DNA of 64,000 nucleotides. Origin: Polynucleobacter sp. HIN7 (lineage in GTDB: Bacteria; Pseudomonadota; Gammaproteobacteria; Burkholderiales; Burkholderiaceae). This document shows, in pieces, positions 25,012 through 33,673 of this stretch. The notes beneath the pieces are model-generated. The model searched no databases and was not told where the DNA came from. It saw only the letters and a list, made by a program, of their open reading frames with translations. The first letter of the stretch is position 1. Every line of letters begins with the position of its first letter. The translations under genes and the position numbers were made by a program. The DNA lies in the NCBI RefSeq assembly GCF_030297595.1, contig NZ_AP028138.1, positions 1,364,001-1,428,000 of the forward strand, in the 5' to 3' direction.

Positions 25012-25599
25012 TTACGCAAGATCCCCACCCCAAAGTAAGGTCGCCATTCCAAGCACAATGAATATCATCGCCGCAATACGATGCACCCACGTAATTGGCA
25101 AGCGCTTGGTAAATTGTTTACCAAGCCATACCGCAGGAGCATTCGCGAGCATCATGCCAAGAGTTGTCCCAATCGTGACCGACACCACACTGTCATACTT
25201 CGCTCCCAGAGCAATCGTGGCGATTTGGGTCTTATCACCCATTTCGGCAATGAAAAATAAGCTAGTGGTTAACACAAATATTGCCCAAGCCCCCTTAGCT
25301 GGTTTTGCAGCTTGGTCCTCATCCAATTTGTCGGGGATAAGTAGCCAAGCGCCAAGGGCTAAAAATCCAATTCCCAGAATCCAACGGAGTAAATCAGGGC
25401 TTAGTAGCCCGGAAACCCAATGTCCCACATAAGCAGCGAGCGCATGGTTAACAAGCGTTGCCAGCAAGATCCCCCAAATAATCGGCCAGGCATGCTTGGG
25501 ATAGCGCGCTGCGAGCATGAGTGACAAAAGCTGGGTCTTGTCCCCGATTTCTGCCAGGGCAACCACCCCAGTAGAAATGAATAATCCATAAAAATCCAT
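25012..25599 (-). CDS. GDT1/TMEM165 (UPF0016) family cation exporter
   Basis: A 195-residue membrane protein made of two homologous halves of three helices each. Each half carries the family signature ExGDKTQ: EIGDKTQLLS at residue 17 and EMGDKTQIAT at 119. The two acidic motifs form the metal path in this family, whose bacterial members (for example MneA) export Mn2+. A charged loop (KLDEDQAAKPAKG) separates the halves. I see no manganese riboswitch in the AT-rich sequence upstream. Manganese export is likely but rests on family knowledge. Confidence 0.88.
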   Translation of the reverse strand: MDFYGLFISTGVVALAEIGDKTQLLSLMLAARYPKHAWPIIWGILLATLVNHALAAYVGHWVSGLLSPDLLRWILGIGFLALGAWLLIPDKLDEDQAAKPAKGAWAIFVLTTSLFFIAEMGDKTQIATIALGAKYDSVVSVTIGTTLGMMLANAPAVWLGKQFTKRLPITWVHRIAAMIFIVLGMATLLWGGDLA

Positions 25600-25712
25600 A
25601 TAAATCAGATATTTAAATAAAATCTATCAATATTTTTAATTAATACAATTTGGCTATCATAGGAAAAAACCCTAAACTGCGTGCATCTTAATTTTTCTCT
25701 AAAGGCAATTCC

Positions 25713-27050
25713 ATGACTTTACGCGAAGGCAATCTCGAAGCCCCAACCAGACACCCCCTAGACTGGACCAATCCAGACTTCTACGACACGAAAAAGCTCG
25801 AAGCTGAGATGGAACGGGTGTTTGATCTTTGCCATGGTTGCCGCCGCTGCGTCAATCTTTGCGGCTCATTCCCCACCCTCTTTGACCTCGTCGATGCGAC
25901 GGAGGAAGGTGAAGTAGAAGGTGTGGCAAAAGCCGATTATCAAAAGGTGGTTGATCAGTGCTATCTGTGCGACGTTTGCTACATGACTAAGTGTCCCTAC
26001 ACCCCACCCCACCCTTGGAATATTGATTTCCCTCACTTAATGTTGCGCGCCAAGGCGGTTGCCTTCAAAGAAGGAAAAACCACCTTCCGCGACAAGCTGC
26101 TGTCTTCCACTGACAAGCTTGGTCAGTTTGCCGGCATCCCAATCGTGACCCAAGCGGTCAACGCAGTGAACAATATGGGCGTCACTCGCTTAATGATGGA
26201 AGGCGCCTTGGGTGTTGATAAAAAAGCGTGGGTTCCTGAATATGCTTCGAAGACCTTCCCCCAATTGGCGAAGCCATCGGCAGCGTTTCCAGTGAAAGAT
26301 GGTCAACGCACCCCCGGTAAAGTCGCGATCTATGCTACTTGCTACATCAACTACAACGAGCCTGGTATCGGTCAAGATCTCATTAAGATCCTCAATCACA
26401 ACCTGATCCCGTATGCGCTGGTTGATAAAGAGGCTTGCTGTGGTATGCCTAAACTCGAATTGGGTGACCTTGAGTCCGTAAAAGAAAACAAGGAAAAGAA
26501 CATCCCCAAACTTGCGAAGTTGGCACGTGAGGGCTATGCCATCGTGACGCCAATTCCATCGTGCACTTTAATGTTTAAGCAAGAGCTGCCATTGATGTTC
26601 CCTGATGACGATGATGTGCAAGCAGTCAAAGACGCGATGTGGGATCCCTTTGAGTACTTTATTGCGCGCAGCAAAGATGGTCTCTTAAACCAAGACTTCA
26701 AAGAGGAGTTGGGTCATGTGAGCTATCACGTCGCCTGCCATTCGCGCGTACAAAACGTTGGTCAGAAAACCGCTGAGGCATTGAAACTCATTCCCGGTAC
26801 TGAAGTGAATGTGGTGGAGCGCTGCTCAGGCCACTCGGGAACCTGGGGTGTCAAGAAAGAGTTTCATGCGATGGCAATGAAGATTGGACGTCCAGTATTT
26901 CGCAGCATGGCTGAAGAGTCACCAAACTACATTAGCTCCGATTGCCAACTCGCTGGGCACCACATTGCGCAAGGGATGGATGAACTGGGTCTACCAAAGA
27001 CCGCCATGGCTCATCCACTCACACTAATGGCTAAGGCCTATGGACTCTAA
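25713..27050 (+). CDS. GlpC-like Fe-S oxidoreductase with CCG domains
   Basis: A 445-residue protein. The N-terminal part has two cysteine-rich cluster motifs, CHGCRRCVNLCG and CYLCDVCYMTKCPY, expected to hold two [4Fe-4S] clusters. Two heterodisulfide-reductase-type repeats follow, one ending KEACCGMPK and the other containing VERCSGHSGTWG. This resembles the anaerobic glycerol-3-phosphate dehydrogenase subunit C family, but no glpA or glpB lies nearby. It is followed 3 bp later by a DUF3501 gene; the two usually travel with a rubrerythrin, which is missing here. The substrate is unknown. Confidence 0.85.
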   Translation: MTLREGNLEAPTRHPLDWTNPDFYDTKKLEAEMERVFDLCHGCRRCVNLCGSFPTLFDLVDATEEGEVEGVAKADYQKVVDQCYLCDVCYMTKCPYTPPHPWNIDFPHLMLRAKAVAFKEGKTTFRDKLLSSTDKLGQFAGIPIVTQAVNAVNNMGVTRLMMEGALGVDKKAWVPEYASKTFPQLAKPSAAFPVKDGQRTPGKVAIYATCYINYNEPGIGQDLIKILNHNLIPYALVDKEACCGMPKLELGDLESVKENKEKNIPKLAKLAREGYAIVTPIPSCTLMFKQELPLMFPDDDDVQAVKDAMWDPFEYFIARSKDGLLNQDFKEELGHVSYHVACHSRVQNVGQKTAEALKLIPGTEVNVVERCSGHSGTWGVKKEFHAMAMKIGRPVFRSMAEESPNYISSDCQLAGHHIAQGMDELGLPKTAMAHPLTLMAKAYGL

Positions 27051-27053
27051 ATC

Positions 27054-27659
27054 ATGACAACAGGATCAATTGAAATGGGAAAAATTACTCGCGATAGTTT
27101 ATTAAGCCTTGAGGCTTATCACAAAGCACGCCCTGAAATGAGAGCGCGCGCCATTGCGGAACGCAAACTACGTACCGTCCACTTGGGCGAGCATCTCACG
27201 CTGATTTTTGAAAACGAGTTCTTAATGCGCTATCAGATTCAGGAGATGTTGCGCGTTGAGAAAACCTTCGAAGACGAAGGCATTCAAGATGAGTTAGATG
27301 CCTACAATCCAATGGTACCGAGTGGTTCAGACTTTAAGGTCACTATGATGATTGAGTATCCCAATGAGGCCGATCGTCGCGTAGCACTGGCTAAATTAGT
27401 TGGTGTAGAAGATCAGATTTTTATTGAGATTGAAGGTCAGCCACGGGTCTATGCGATTGCCGACGAGGATCTAGAGCGAGCAACGACCGAGAAAACCTCG
27501 GCCGTGCACTTCCTGCGCATTCCATTAACACCTGCGATGAAAGAGGCGCTAAAGGCCGGTGCTCAAATGATGGTGGGTTGCGACCACAAGGGATACCCCA
27601 TGCATGTCGAAACCCTCCCTCATGAAACACTCGCCTCCTTAGTCACAGACCTCGACTAA
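27054..27659 (+). CDS. DUF3501 family protein
   Basis: A 201-residue soluble protein with the family's conserved N-terminal region (KITRDSLLSLEAYHKARPEMRARAIAERK split over residues 9-37) and a cysteine near the end (MVGCDHKGYP). It has no assigned activity. It is tightly coupled to the preceding Fe-S oxidoreductase, so a joint redox function is likely. An alternative ATG at 27075 (MGKITRDSL) would match other family members slightly better. The 3' end overlaps ald by 21 bp in the convergent direction. Confidence 0.82.
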   Translation: MTTGSIEMGKITRDSLLSLEAYHKARPEMRARAIAERKLRTVHLGEHLTLIFENEFLMRYQIQEMLRVEKTFEDEGIQDELDAYNPMVPSGSDFKVTMMIEYPNEADRRVALAKLVGVEDQIFIEIEGQPRVYAIADEDLERATTEKTSAVHFLRIPLTPAMKEALKAGAQMMVGCDHKGYPMHVETLPHETLASLVTDLD

Positions 27660-28781
27660 ATCGGGGCGCAGCAAAGCCTCATCTGCTGAGACGTACGACC
27701 GCTTCTGTGCCCGGGCGACGGGTGCCGAAGTGAGTTGCCCTTGATAGACGCTTAAGCCATTCCTTAAATGCGTGCTCTGGCGCAATGCTTCTATCACCCC
27801 AAGATTAGCAATCTGCTCAATGAAGGGATAGGTTGCATTGGTTAAACCAATCGTGGATGTTCTGGCAACCGCGCCTGGCATATTAGCCACACAATAATGA
27901 ATCACCCCATGCTCAACATAAGTGGGTTCCGCATGGGTGGTGGGTCGCGAGGTCTCAAAGCAACCACCCTGGTCAATCGCTACATCCACCACCACCGATC
28001 CAGCTCGCATCTGCCCGATCATGGCTGCGGTCACCAATTTTGGCGCCGAACCACCTGGTAATAACACTGCGCCAATCACTAAATCACTATCTCTCACTGC
28101 ATTCTCAATACTCTGCTGATCAGAAAATAGGGTTTGGACTCGATTGCCATAGAGTGCATCAATCTGCCGCAGTCGATCCAAGTCGCGATCCATAATGCTC
28201 ACGTGAGCGCCCATACCGACGGCAATTTGTAAGGCATGGCGCCCTACAACACCTGCGCCTAAGATCAATACCTTTGCCGCAGTAACCCCAGGAATGCCGC
28301 CTAACAATAATCCAGAGCCACCTTTGGATTTCTCCAAATGCGCCGCCCCCGCCTGAATGGACATCCGCCCAGCCACCTCACTCATGGGTGCCAAGAGCGG
28401 GAGTGCGCCACTCGATGAGGTCACCGTCTCATAAGCAATACAGATGGCCTTGGACTTGATTAATGCTTCCGTTTGCACTGGATCAGGGGCCAGGTGTAAA
28501 TAGGTAAAGAGAGTTTGATCCTCGTGAAGCATCGCGCACTCCTGTGGCTGTGGCTCCTTCACCTTCACAATCAACTCAGCATCTGCGAAGACCGCTTTAG
28601 CATCTGCCATTAATTTTGCTCCAGCTGCTTCGTATTGCTCGTTAGCAAAACCAATTTGTGCCCCAGCATGTTGCTCCACTAACACTGTGTGACCTTGCTG
28701 CATCAGACTACTCACCAAACTAGGGGTGAGGCCAACTCGAAACTCATTGTTCTTAATTTCTTTTGGAATACCAATAATCAT
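27639..28781 (-). CDS. ald: Alanine dehydrogenase
   Basis: A 380-residue NAD-dependent enzyme that interconverts L-alanine and pyruvate plus ammonia. The N-terminal KEIKNNEFRVGLTP and VKVKEPQP carry substrate-binding Arg and Lys residues of the family, and LILGAGVVGRHA is the NAD-binding GxGxxG. The C-terminal MPGAVARTSTIGLTNATYP is the second family signature. It overlaps the upstream permease stop by 4 bp, indicating translational coupling; together they suit alanine uptake and use. Confidence 0.95.
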   Translation of the reverse strand: MIIGIPKEIKNNEFRVGLTPSLVSSLMQQGHTVLVEQHAGAQIGFANEQYEAAGAKLMADAKAVFADAELIVKVKEPQPQECAMLHEDQTLFTYLHLAPDPVQTEALIKSKAICIAYETVTSSSGALPLLAPMSEVAGRMSIQAGAAHLEKSKGGSGLLLGGIPGVTAAKVLILGAGVVGRHALQIAVGMGAHVSIMDRDLDRLRQIDALYGNRVQTLFSDQQSIENAVRDSDLVIGAVLLPGGSAPKLVTAAMIGQMRAGSVVVDVAIDQGGCFETSRPTTHAEPTYVEHGVIHYCVANMPGAVARTSTIGLTNATYPFIEQIANLGVIEALRQSTHLRNGLSVYQGQLTSAPVARAQKRSYVSADEALLRPDLVEVCD

Positions 28782-30163
28782 TTTTGCTCTCCTAATTGAA
28801 GTACGTGTTTTTTATCAATCCCCAATACGAAATACAGGATCAAATAAATGGTTAATAAGATCGGACCCACAATGAGTGCCATGCGCGCATCCTCATGAAA
28901 ACTCATCAAGACAATGACGAGCGCGATGAAGGCCAAGGCAAACCAACTGGAATAGGGCCACAATGGTGTGCGATACGACAATTGAGCAAGCTGATCTTTG
29001 CTAAGGCTTGCCCGAAAGCGATAGTGTGTATACAGAATGGAAATCCAAACCATGAGGCCCACAAATGTAACGGCTGCCATCATGTAGTGGAATGCCTTCT
29101 CGGGGACAAAATAGTTCAGGATCACGCCTACCATTGGTACGCAAACCGTTCCAATCACAGCGCGATGCGGCACGCCATTGTTTGACAGCTTGACAAAAGG
29201 CTTTGGTGCGTAGCCATTAGCTGAGAGTGCATACAGTAATCTGCCACCACTAAATACACCAGCGTTACAAGCAGATAAGGCAGCGGTAATGACCACAAAA
29301 TTAACAACACCTGCAGCCTCACGCAAACCAATACGCTCAAACATCGCTACAAATGGACTGCCTTGCTGACCTACTTCATTCCAAGGAAAGATAGCCAAGA
29401 TCACCATCAATGCGCCCAGATAAAAAATCAGGATGCGCCAGATCAATGAATCAATTGCCATTGGGATCGTCTGTTTTGGATTTTGTGCCTCGCCCGCCGA
29501 TAGGCCGATCATCTCAATACCAACATAGGCAAACAAGACCATATGCAAGGAGAGCAAAAATCCACTAAAGCCGTTCGGGAAAAATCCGCCATGCTGCCAA
29601 AGATTTCCCAATCCCATTGGTACCCAATCGTTGGTAAACCCAAAGAAAATGACCGAGCAGCCCAAAGCGATCATGAGCACAATCGCCATGATCTTGATGA
29701 GCGCAAACCAAAACTCAAACTCACCAAATACTTTGACTGCAATCAGATTAATGAGCCCCATCAGGATGATGGACGATAGCGCCCAAATCCACTGCGGTAT
29801 ATCTGGGAACCAAACCCCCATATAGATACCAACCGCGGTGACTTCGGCAATAGCTACCACCACCCAGTAGGTCCAATAGCCCCAACCCACCATGTATCCA
29901 GCTAAGGGATTGACATAGGTATTGGCATAGGTGGCAAATGACCCTGTGACTGGCTCGTGAACCGCCATTTCACCTAAGGTTCGCAAAACCACGAATGCAA
30001 CCAGGCCGGCTAAAAAATAAGCAAGCAAAATTGATGGTCCTGCAATTTGAATTGCGGTGGCAGATCCTAAAAACAAACCGACACCAATGGTCGAACCCAA
30101 AGCCATTAAGCGAATGTGTCTGACTTTGAGATGGCGCTTTAAGCCTTCTTCATTCTTCTCCAA
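28778..30163 (-). CDS. Amino acid permease (APC superfamily, AAT/GabP-like)
   Basis: A 461-residue transporter with 12 hydrophobic segments. The opening RHLKVRHIRLMALGSTIGVGLF (split here as RHLKVRHIRLM then ALGSTIGVGLF) is the amino acid transporter signature of the AAT family. The start is most likely the TTG at 30161-30163, because AAAGGAG sits five bases before it and the product then begins MEKNEEGLKRH like its relatives; an ATG 15 bp upstream has no ribosome-binding site. It is translationally coupled to ald, so alanine or a related amino acid is a reasonable substrate, though this is inference. Confidence 0.88.
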   Translation of the reverse strand: MEKNEEGLKRHLKVRHIRLMALGSTIGVGLFLGSATAIQIAGPSILLAYFLAGLVAFVVLRTLGEMAVHEPVTGSFATYANTYVNPLAGYMVGWGYWTYWVVVAIAEVTAVGIYMGVWFPDIPQWIWALSSIILMGLINLIAVKVFGEFEFWFALIKIMAIVLMIALGCSVIFFGFTNDWVPMGLGNLWQHGGFFPNGFSGFLLSLHMVLFAYVGIEMIGLSAGEAQNPKQTIPMAIDSLIWRILIFYLGALMVILAIFPWNEVGQQGSPFVAMFERIGLREAAGVVNFVVITAALSACNAGVFSGGRLLYALSANGYAPKPFVKLSNNGVPHRAVIGTVCVPMVGVILNYFVPEKAFHYMMAAVTFVGLMVWISILYTHYRFRASLSKDQLAQLSYRTPLWPYSSWFALAFIALVIVLMSFHEDARMALIVGPILLTIYLILYFVLGIDKKHVLQLGEQK

Positions 30164-30178
30164 GAGAACTCCTTTCAT

Positions 30179-30402
30179 GATGACAGTGGCACAACGCCAC
30201 CGCATGAGAGTCTATGGAGCGAATACGTTTGAAACTAGTGCTTAAAAACTATAGAAGTATCAAGAACGAAATTAATAATTAAGTAACTTTGAGAATCTAC
30301 TGAATAATCAATGAATGCTGCCATTAAAAAAATAGTTACTTACAGAAAAATCAGTAAATTCTTACAGGGATAGCCCTAGTGATTCTGAGCAAATTTTGGA
30401 TG
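30179..30402. other. AT-rich intergenic region upstream of the permease
   Basis: This stretch holds no open frame with a credible start. It is strongly AT-rich and must include the permease-ald promoter, read leftward. An 8-bp inverted pair (AAGTAACT near 30280 and AGTTACTT near 30340) is present but widely separated. I see no other recognisable element. Confidence 0.4.
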
Positions 30403-30428
30403 AAAAAAAACCCCAGCAAGCTGGGGTT
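30403..30428 (-). terminator. Intrinsic terminator of the small exported peptide gene
   Basis: On the minus strand the hairpin AACCCCAGC-TTG-CTGGGG is followed by a run of eight T. It lies 18 bp beyond the stop codon of the 51-residue peptide gene and is an unambiguous factor-independent terminator, showing that the short gene is its own transcription unit. Confidence 0.92.
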
Positions 30429-30445
30429 CTCTTAAACAAGAAGAA

Positions 30446-30601
30446 TTACTTCTTGGCTGGAGCAGCAGGAGCAGCAGCAGGAGCTGGAGCAGCAGCAGCT
30501 GGCTTAGCGTCTTTCTTGTCATCTTTCTTAGCTGGAGCAGCTTGAGCGAAAACACCAGCAGAGAACAAACCAGCAACTAACATAGCAACGATCTTTTTCA
30601 T
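30446..30601 (-). CDS. Small exported Ala/Pro/Lys-rich peptide, 51 residues
   Basis: The ATG at 30599-30601 follows a TTTGGAG ribosome-binding site. The product has a clean signal peptide (MKKIVAMLVAGLFSAGVFAQ, cleavage expected near FAQ/A). The mature part, about 30 residues, contains only Ala, Pro, Lys and Asp: a charged KKDDKKDAK block followed by an Ala/Pro repeat ending PAKK. It would be a disordered, basic periplasmic peptide. A dedicated strong terminator follows. GCT dominates the alanine codons, unlike a random low-complexity tract, which suggests high expression. No function is known to me. Confidence 0.8.
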   Translation of the reverse strand: MKKIVAMLVAGLFSAGVFAQAAPAKKDDKKDAKPAAAAPAPAAAPAAPAKK

Positions 30602-30780
30602 GTAAAACTCCAAAGTAAAAATTAATAAACGTAGTCTCCTACGGAATTACTACAGCCTAGGAAAAACCAATGTAGCTACGAATGGCTTTTTCGAAGACTA
30701 TTCCTTTAACGCTTAATGATTGGAAAGGGTTGACACGCCATTGAATTGAAAATAACTGTTCAAAAACAATCAGTTAGTTA

Positions 30781-31560
30781 TTAATTTTTGGTTTGACTTT
30801 GGATTGCACTCAAAATTTCTGCAGCAGCCAAAAACCCAAAAGAGGCGGTGACGTTCACTGTAGAGCCATAACCTGAACATGCCAAGCCACTACTTCCGTC
30901 TCCACGCATATTCTCTGCGGAGTAAACCGCCCGAATCCCCATCGGCAACTTCAGGTCCTTGGTAAAAGAATGGTTTTTTCTGAGCTCAGCCCTGATTTTT
31001 GCTAATAGGGGGTCGTGTGTGGCTTTGGCTAAATCATCCGCATTTAAAAAACGTGGGTTGACCTTTCCGCCTGCGCCTCCGCACATCACCAATGGAATCT
31101 TCTGTTTTTTACAAAAACTAGCCAGCACTACCTTCGCCGATACATCGTCACAGGCATCCAGTACAAAAGAGTTATGCGGAATGATCTGCTCCAAATTGGC
31201 TGGCTCCGCAAATACATCATGCATGGTAATCGTGATCATTGGATTAATGGCTTGAAGACGCTCAGCCATAGCCAGCACTTTAGCTTTCCCAAAACTACCT
31301 TCAATGGCATGCAACTGACGATTCACATTACTGGGGGCAATATGATCAAAATCGATCAAAACCAAATGCCCAACCGCAGAGCGAGCCAAAGCCTCAGCAG
31401 CCCATGAGCCAACCCCACCCAAGCCGATCACCGCAACCGTGGCTTGGCCAAATGCTTTAAAGGCATCCTCGCCATAAAGACGAGCCACCCCAGCAAATCG
31501 TCGATCTGCCACTTCATTGCTTTCACACGTACTTGGGTCAAGCACTCTTTCGTTTGTCAT
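30781..31560 (-). CDS. tcdA: tRNA threonylcarbamoyladenosine dehydratase
   Basis: A 259-residue E1-like (ThiF/MoeB superfamily) enzyme that uses ATP to cyclise t6A37 in tRNA to ct6A. It has the nucleotide-binding [16 protein letters not shown], then [16 protein letters not shown] with the arginine finger, and a TcdA-type C-terminal segment with ACSGYGS. The absence of a C-terminal rhodanese domain or zinc CxxC pairs argues against MoeB. It is divergent from pdxH with 22 bp between the starts. Confidence 0.92.
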   Translation of the reverse strand: MTNERVLDPSTCESNEVADRRFAGVARLYGEDAFKAFGQATVAVIGLGGVGSWAAEALARSAVGHLVLIDFDHIAPSNVNRQLHAIEGSFGKAKVLAMAERLQAINPMITITMHDVFAEPANLEQIIPHNSFVLDACDDVSAKVVLASFCKKQKIPLVMCGGAGGKVNPRFLNADDLAKATHDPLLAKIRAELRKNHSFTKDLKLPMGIRAVYSAENMRGDGSSGLACSGYGSTVNVTASFGFLAAAEILSAIQSQTKN

Positions 31561-31582
31561 ACGCTCTCTTTATACTCAATCC

Positions 31583-32230
31583 ATGAGTTCAATCAGTAAA
31601 AACTTAGCCGATTTACGGAAAAACTATACCGCAGGGCAACTATCGGAACATGAGCTGCCTTTAGATCCCATCATCCTGTTTGAAAGCTGGTTTGAGCAAG
31701 CTAGTCAGGCAGAATGTCCCGAGCCCAATGCCATGGTGCTAGCAACGGCGGATGCATCAGGTACGCCCTCAGCCCGGGTGGTTTTATTAAAAGGAATCAG
31801 CCAAGGTGATTTTTGTTTCTTTACGAATTACGAAAGTCAAAAGGGGCAAGAGCTTGCAATCCGCCCACAAGCGGCACTACTATTTCATTGGCACGAGCTA
31901 GAACGCCAAGTAAGGATTAATGGGATTGTCTCCAAACTAAGTGCAGCTGAGAGCGATGATTACTTTTTTCAACGCCCCCCAGCCTCTCGCATAGGCGCCT
32001 GGGCTTCACCCCAAAGCCGAGAAATTGAAAGTCGTGCTTTTTTAGAACAAGAAGAATTACGCTTTAAACAACAATTTGGCGAAAATCCCCCAAGACCAAG
32101 CCAGTGGGGAGGATATCGTTTAAGGCCCGAGAAGATTGAGTTTTGGCAAGGTCGCCCCTCACGTTTACATGATCGTATTTTGTACACCAAGGCTCAAGAG
32201 ACATGGCGCATTAGTCGCTTGGCGCCATAG
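31583..32230 (+). CDS. pdxH: Pyridoxamine 5'-phosphate oxidase
   Basis: A 215-residue FMN enzyme that oxidises pyridoxine or pyridoxamine 5'-phosphate to pyridoxal 5'-phosphate. Family landmarks include [10 protein letters not shown] near the N-terminus, the FMN-binding ARVVLLKGI and [13 protein letters not shown], and the C-terminal [30 protein letters not shown] signature (seen here as [16 protein letters not shown] then [10 protein letters not shown]). I chose the ATG at 31583; an upstream in-frame start would run back into tcdA. Confidence 0.96.
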   Translation: MSSISKNLADLRKNYTAGQLSEHELPLDPIILFESWFEQASQAECPEPNAMVLATADASGTPSARVVLLKGISQGDFCFFTNYESQKGQELAIRPQAALLFHWHELERQVRINGIVSKLSAAESDDYFFQRPPASRIGAWASPQSREIESRAFLEQEELRFKQQFGENPPRPSQWGGYRLRPEKIEFWQGRPSRLHDRILYTKAQETWRISRLAP

Positions 32231-32241
32231 AAGGTTCTCTC

Positions 32242-32784
32242 TCAATCTTTCAGTAAAGATGAGAAAGTCTTTTTAAACTTACTAACCTTAGGACCTACAA
32301 CTGCCATGCAATAACCCTGAAATGGGTGATTGCGATAGTAATTCTGATGGTAGTCTTCCGCAGGATAAAAAACGGGGGCCATGATCACTTCCGTAACAAT
32401 CGGATCAGAAAACTGTCTTTGCTCCTCAAGCTCTATGACTAGCTCCTTAGCAATTTGTAATTGCTGATCGTTAAGGGCATAAATCACCGAGCGATATTGC
32501 GTTCCTACGTCATTACCCTGGTAGTTCAATGTGGTTGGATCATGAATCACAAAGAAGATCTCTAGCAACTGCCGATAGGAAATAATGCTGGGATCAAACT
32601 CAATCTCAACAACCTCGGCATGCCCAGTCGACTCCGAGCAGACCGCCTCATAACTGGGATTAACAACATGGCCACCAGCATATCCCGAGATCACATGCGT
32701 AACGCCCTGAACGCGCTGATAGACCGCCTCGAGGCACCAGAAACACCCACCGCCCAATATCGCCTTCTCTAAGATCGTTGCCAC
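32242..32784 (-). CDS. msrA: Peptide methionine (S)-S-oxide reductase MsrA
   Basis: A 180-residue enzyme that reduces methionine sulfoxide in proteins. The catalytic motif GCFWC lies near residue 13, and GYAGG, TGHAEVVE and YHQNYYRNH are all family hallmarks. There is no ATG at the start; GTG at 32782-32784 (or the TTG just before it) follows TTGGAG, so a non-ATG start is used. No fused MsrB domain is present. The gene lies 25 bp downstream of the LysE-type exporter. Confidence 0.93.
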   Translation of the reverse strand: MATILEKAILGGGCFWCLEAVYQRVQGVTHVISGYAGGHVVNPSYEAVCSESTGHAEVVEIEFDPSIISYRQLLEIFFVIHDPTTLNYQGNDVGTQYRSVIYALNDQQLQIAKELVIELEEQRQFSDPIVTEVIMAPVFYPAEDYHQNYYRNHPFQGYCMAVVGPKVSKFKKTFSSLLKD

Positions 32785-32809
32785 CAAGATTCTCCAATAC
32801 TGTTTGTAC

Positions 32810-33481
32810 TTAACCGCCTATCAATAAGCGTAACGCAAAATAGATAAATAGTGCGCCAACCCCAAACCACATCACAGCCGCCCATTGCGGATGGCGCTCC
32901 ATTCGATGAGCCAGAGTTTCACCAACCCAAATCAGTGCCCCCAAGTAGGTGATGCTAATCATCTGCAAAATGATGGCAAGGTATAAAAAACTCTGGGCTG
33001 GATTGGCAAATTGTGGATCGACAAACTGGGTAAAGAAGGAGATGAAGAAAAAAATGGCCTTGGGATTGGTGAGCGATAAAACGAGTGCAGCCACAAATGG
33101 ATGCATTTGCATGAGTCGCATCGAGTTTGTTTGGTCATTTTTCTGCAAAGATCGGTTTTGAAGGCGATTCCAAGCGGTTTGCATCAGGCCCCAAGCTAGC
33201 CACAGCAAGTAAATCGCCCCCAGCCAACGTAATGCCATGAAAAGGCCTGGAGAGTTCTGTAGGAGCGATGCGGCACCCAAAACAATGGCAATCATCAGAA
33301 TTGAATCGCCCACCACAATGCCCAATGATGCCCACGCCCCGGCCCTCCAGCCCAGCTTGGATGAGGCTGTCAGAACATAAAGGGAGTTTGGGCCCGGCAA
33401 TAAAACAATCGCGATGGTGCCCAGAATAAAGGTTGGCAACTGTACGACGCCAACATGGGTCAAATTCATCCAATCCAGCAT
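32810..33481 (-). CDS. LysE/RhtB family amino acid exporter, LeuE-like
   Basis: A 223-residue, six-helix exporter. The family signature LLPGPNSLYVLTASSKLGW is near the N-terminus and LSLTNPKAIFFFISFFTQF lies in the middle. It resembles the leucine exporter LeuE. I use the ATG at 33479-33481 (MLDWMNL); a longer frame to 33544 would add a non-hydrophobic leader not expected for this family, and MNLTHVGVV four codons later is also possible. Direction of transport follows family knowledge; the substrate is uncertain. Confidence 0.85.
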   Translation of the reverse strand: MLDWMNLTHVGVVQLPTFILGTIAIVLLPGPNSLYVLTASSKLGWRAGAWASLGIVVGDSILMIAIVLGAASLLQNSPGLFMALRWLGAIYLLWLAWGLMQTAWNRLQNRSLQKNDQTNSMRLMQMHPFVAALVLSLTNPKAIFFFISFFTQFVDPQFANPAQSFLYLAIILQMISITYLGALIWVGETLAHRMERHPQWAAVMWFGVGALFIYFALRLLIGG

Positions 33482-33590
33482 GACTAGATCATAAACAGGA
33501 AACGTGTCATAATGGAGGGCTTTTTGAAACATCGTCCCCAGCAATTTACATTTTTCAGCGTTTTGGTTTTTACCCCGCTGCCGCTTGTCT

Positions 33591-33673
33591 GATGGTCGAT
33601 GCCCTTGACCATCGCGCCTTTACATAAACTTGGCGCACAACCGGAGACCATCCTGTAAGAGGATGGGTATTGC
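33591..33673 (+). promoter_or_regulatory. Structured 5' leader of the DEAD-box helicase with competing hairpins
   Basis: Three adjacent stems precede the start codon: GATGGTC/GACCATC (33591-33597 with 33607-33613), GCGCC/GGCGC (33614-33618 with 33632-33636) and CCATCC/GGATGG (33648-33653 with 33661-33666). The last covers the AGAGGA ribosome-binding site. GACCATC occurs a second time at 33646-33652, so the first arm can pair there instead and release the ribosome-binding site. This is direct sequence structure; its regulatory role is inferred. Confidence 0.55.

Noticed and set aside
25600..25712. Manganese (yybP-ykoY) riboswitch in front of the GDT1-type exporter
   Set aside because: The leader is AT-rich and lacks the conserved paired loops, so there is no support.
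30376..30576. Leu-rich open frame antisense-frame to the small exported peptide
   Set aside because: It is the +1/-1 frame of the GCT/GCA-rich Ala tract (CTGCTGCTG read as Leu). It lacks a ribosome-binding site and runs through the terminator.
30751..30783. AATAACTG/CAGTTA.. dyad after tcdA
   Set aside because: The stem is AT-rich and imperfect and overlaps the stop codon; it may be a weak terminator but the support is poor.
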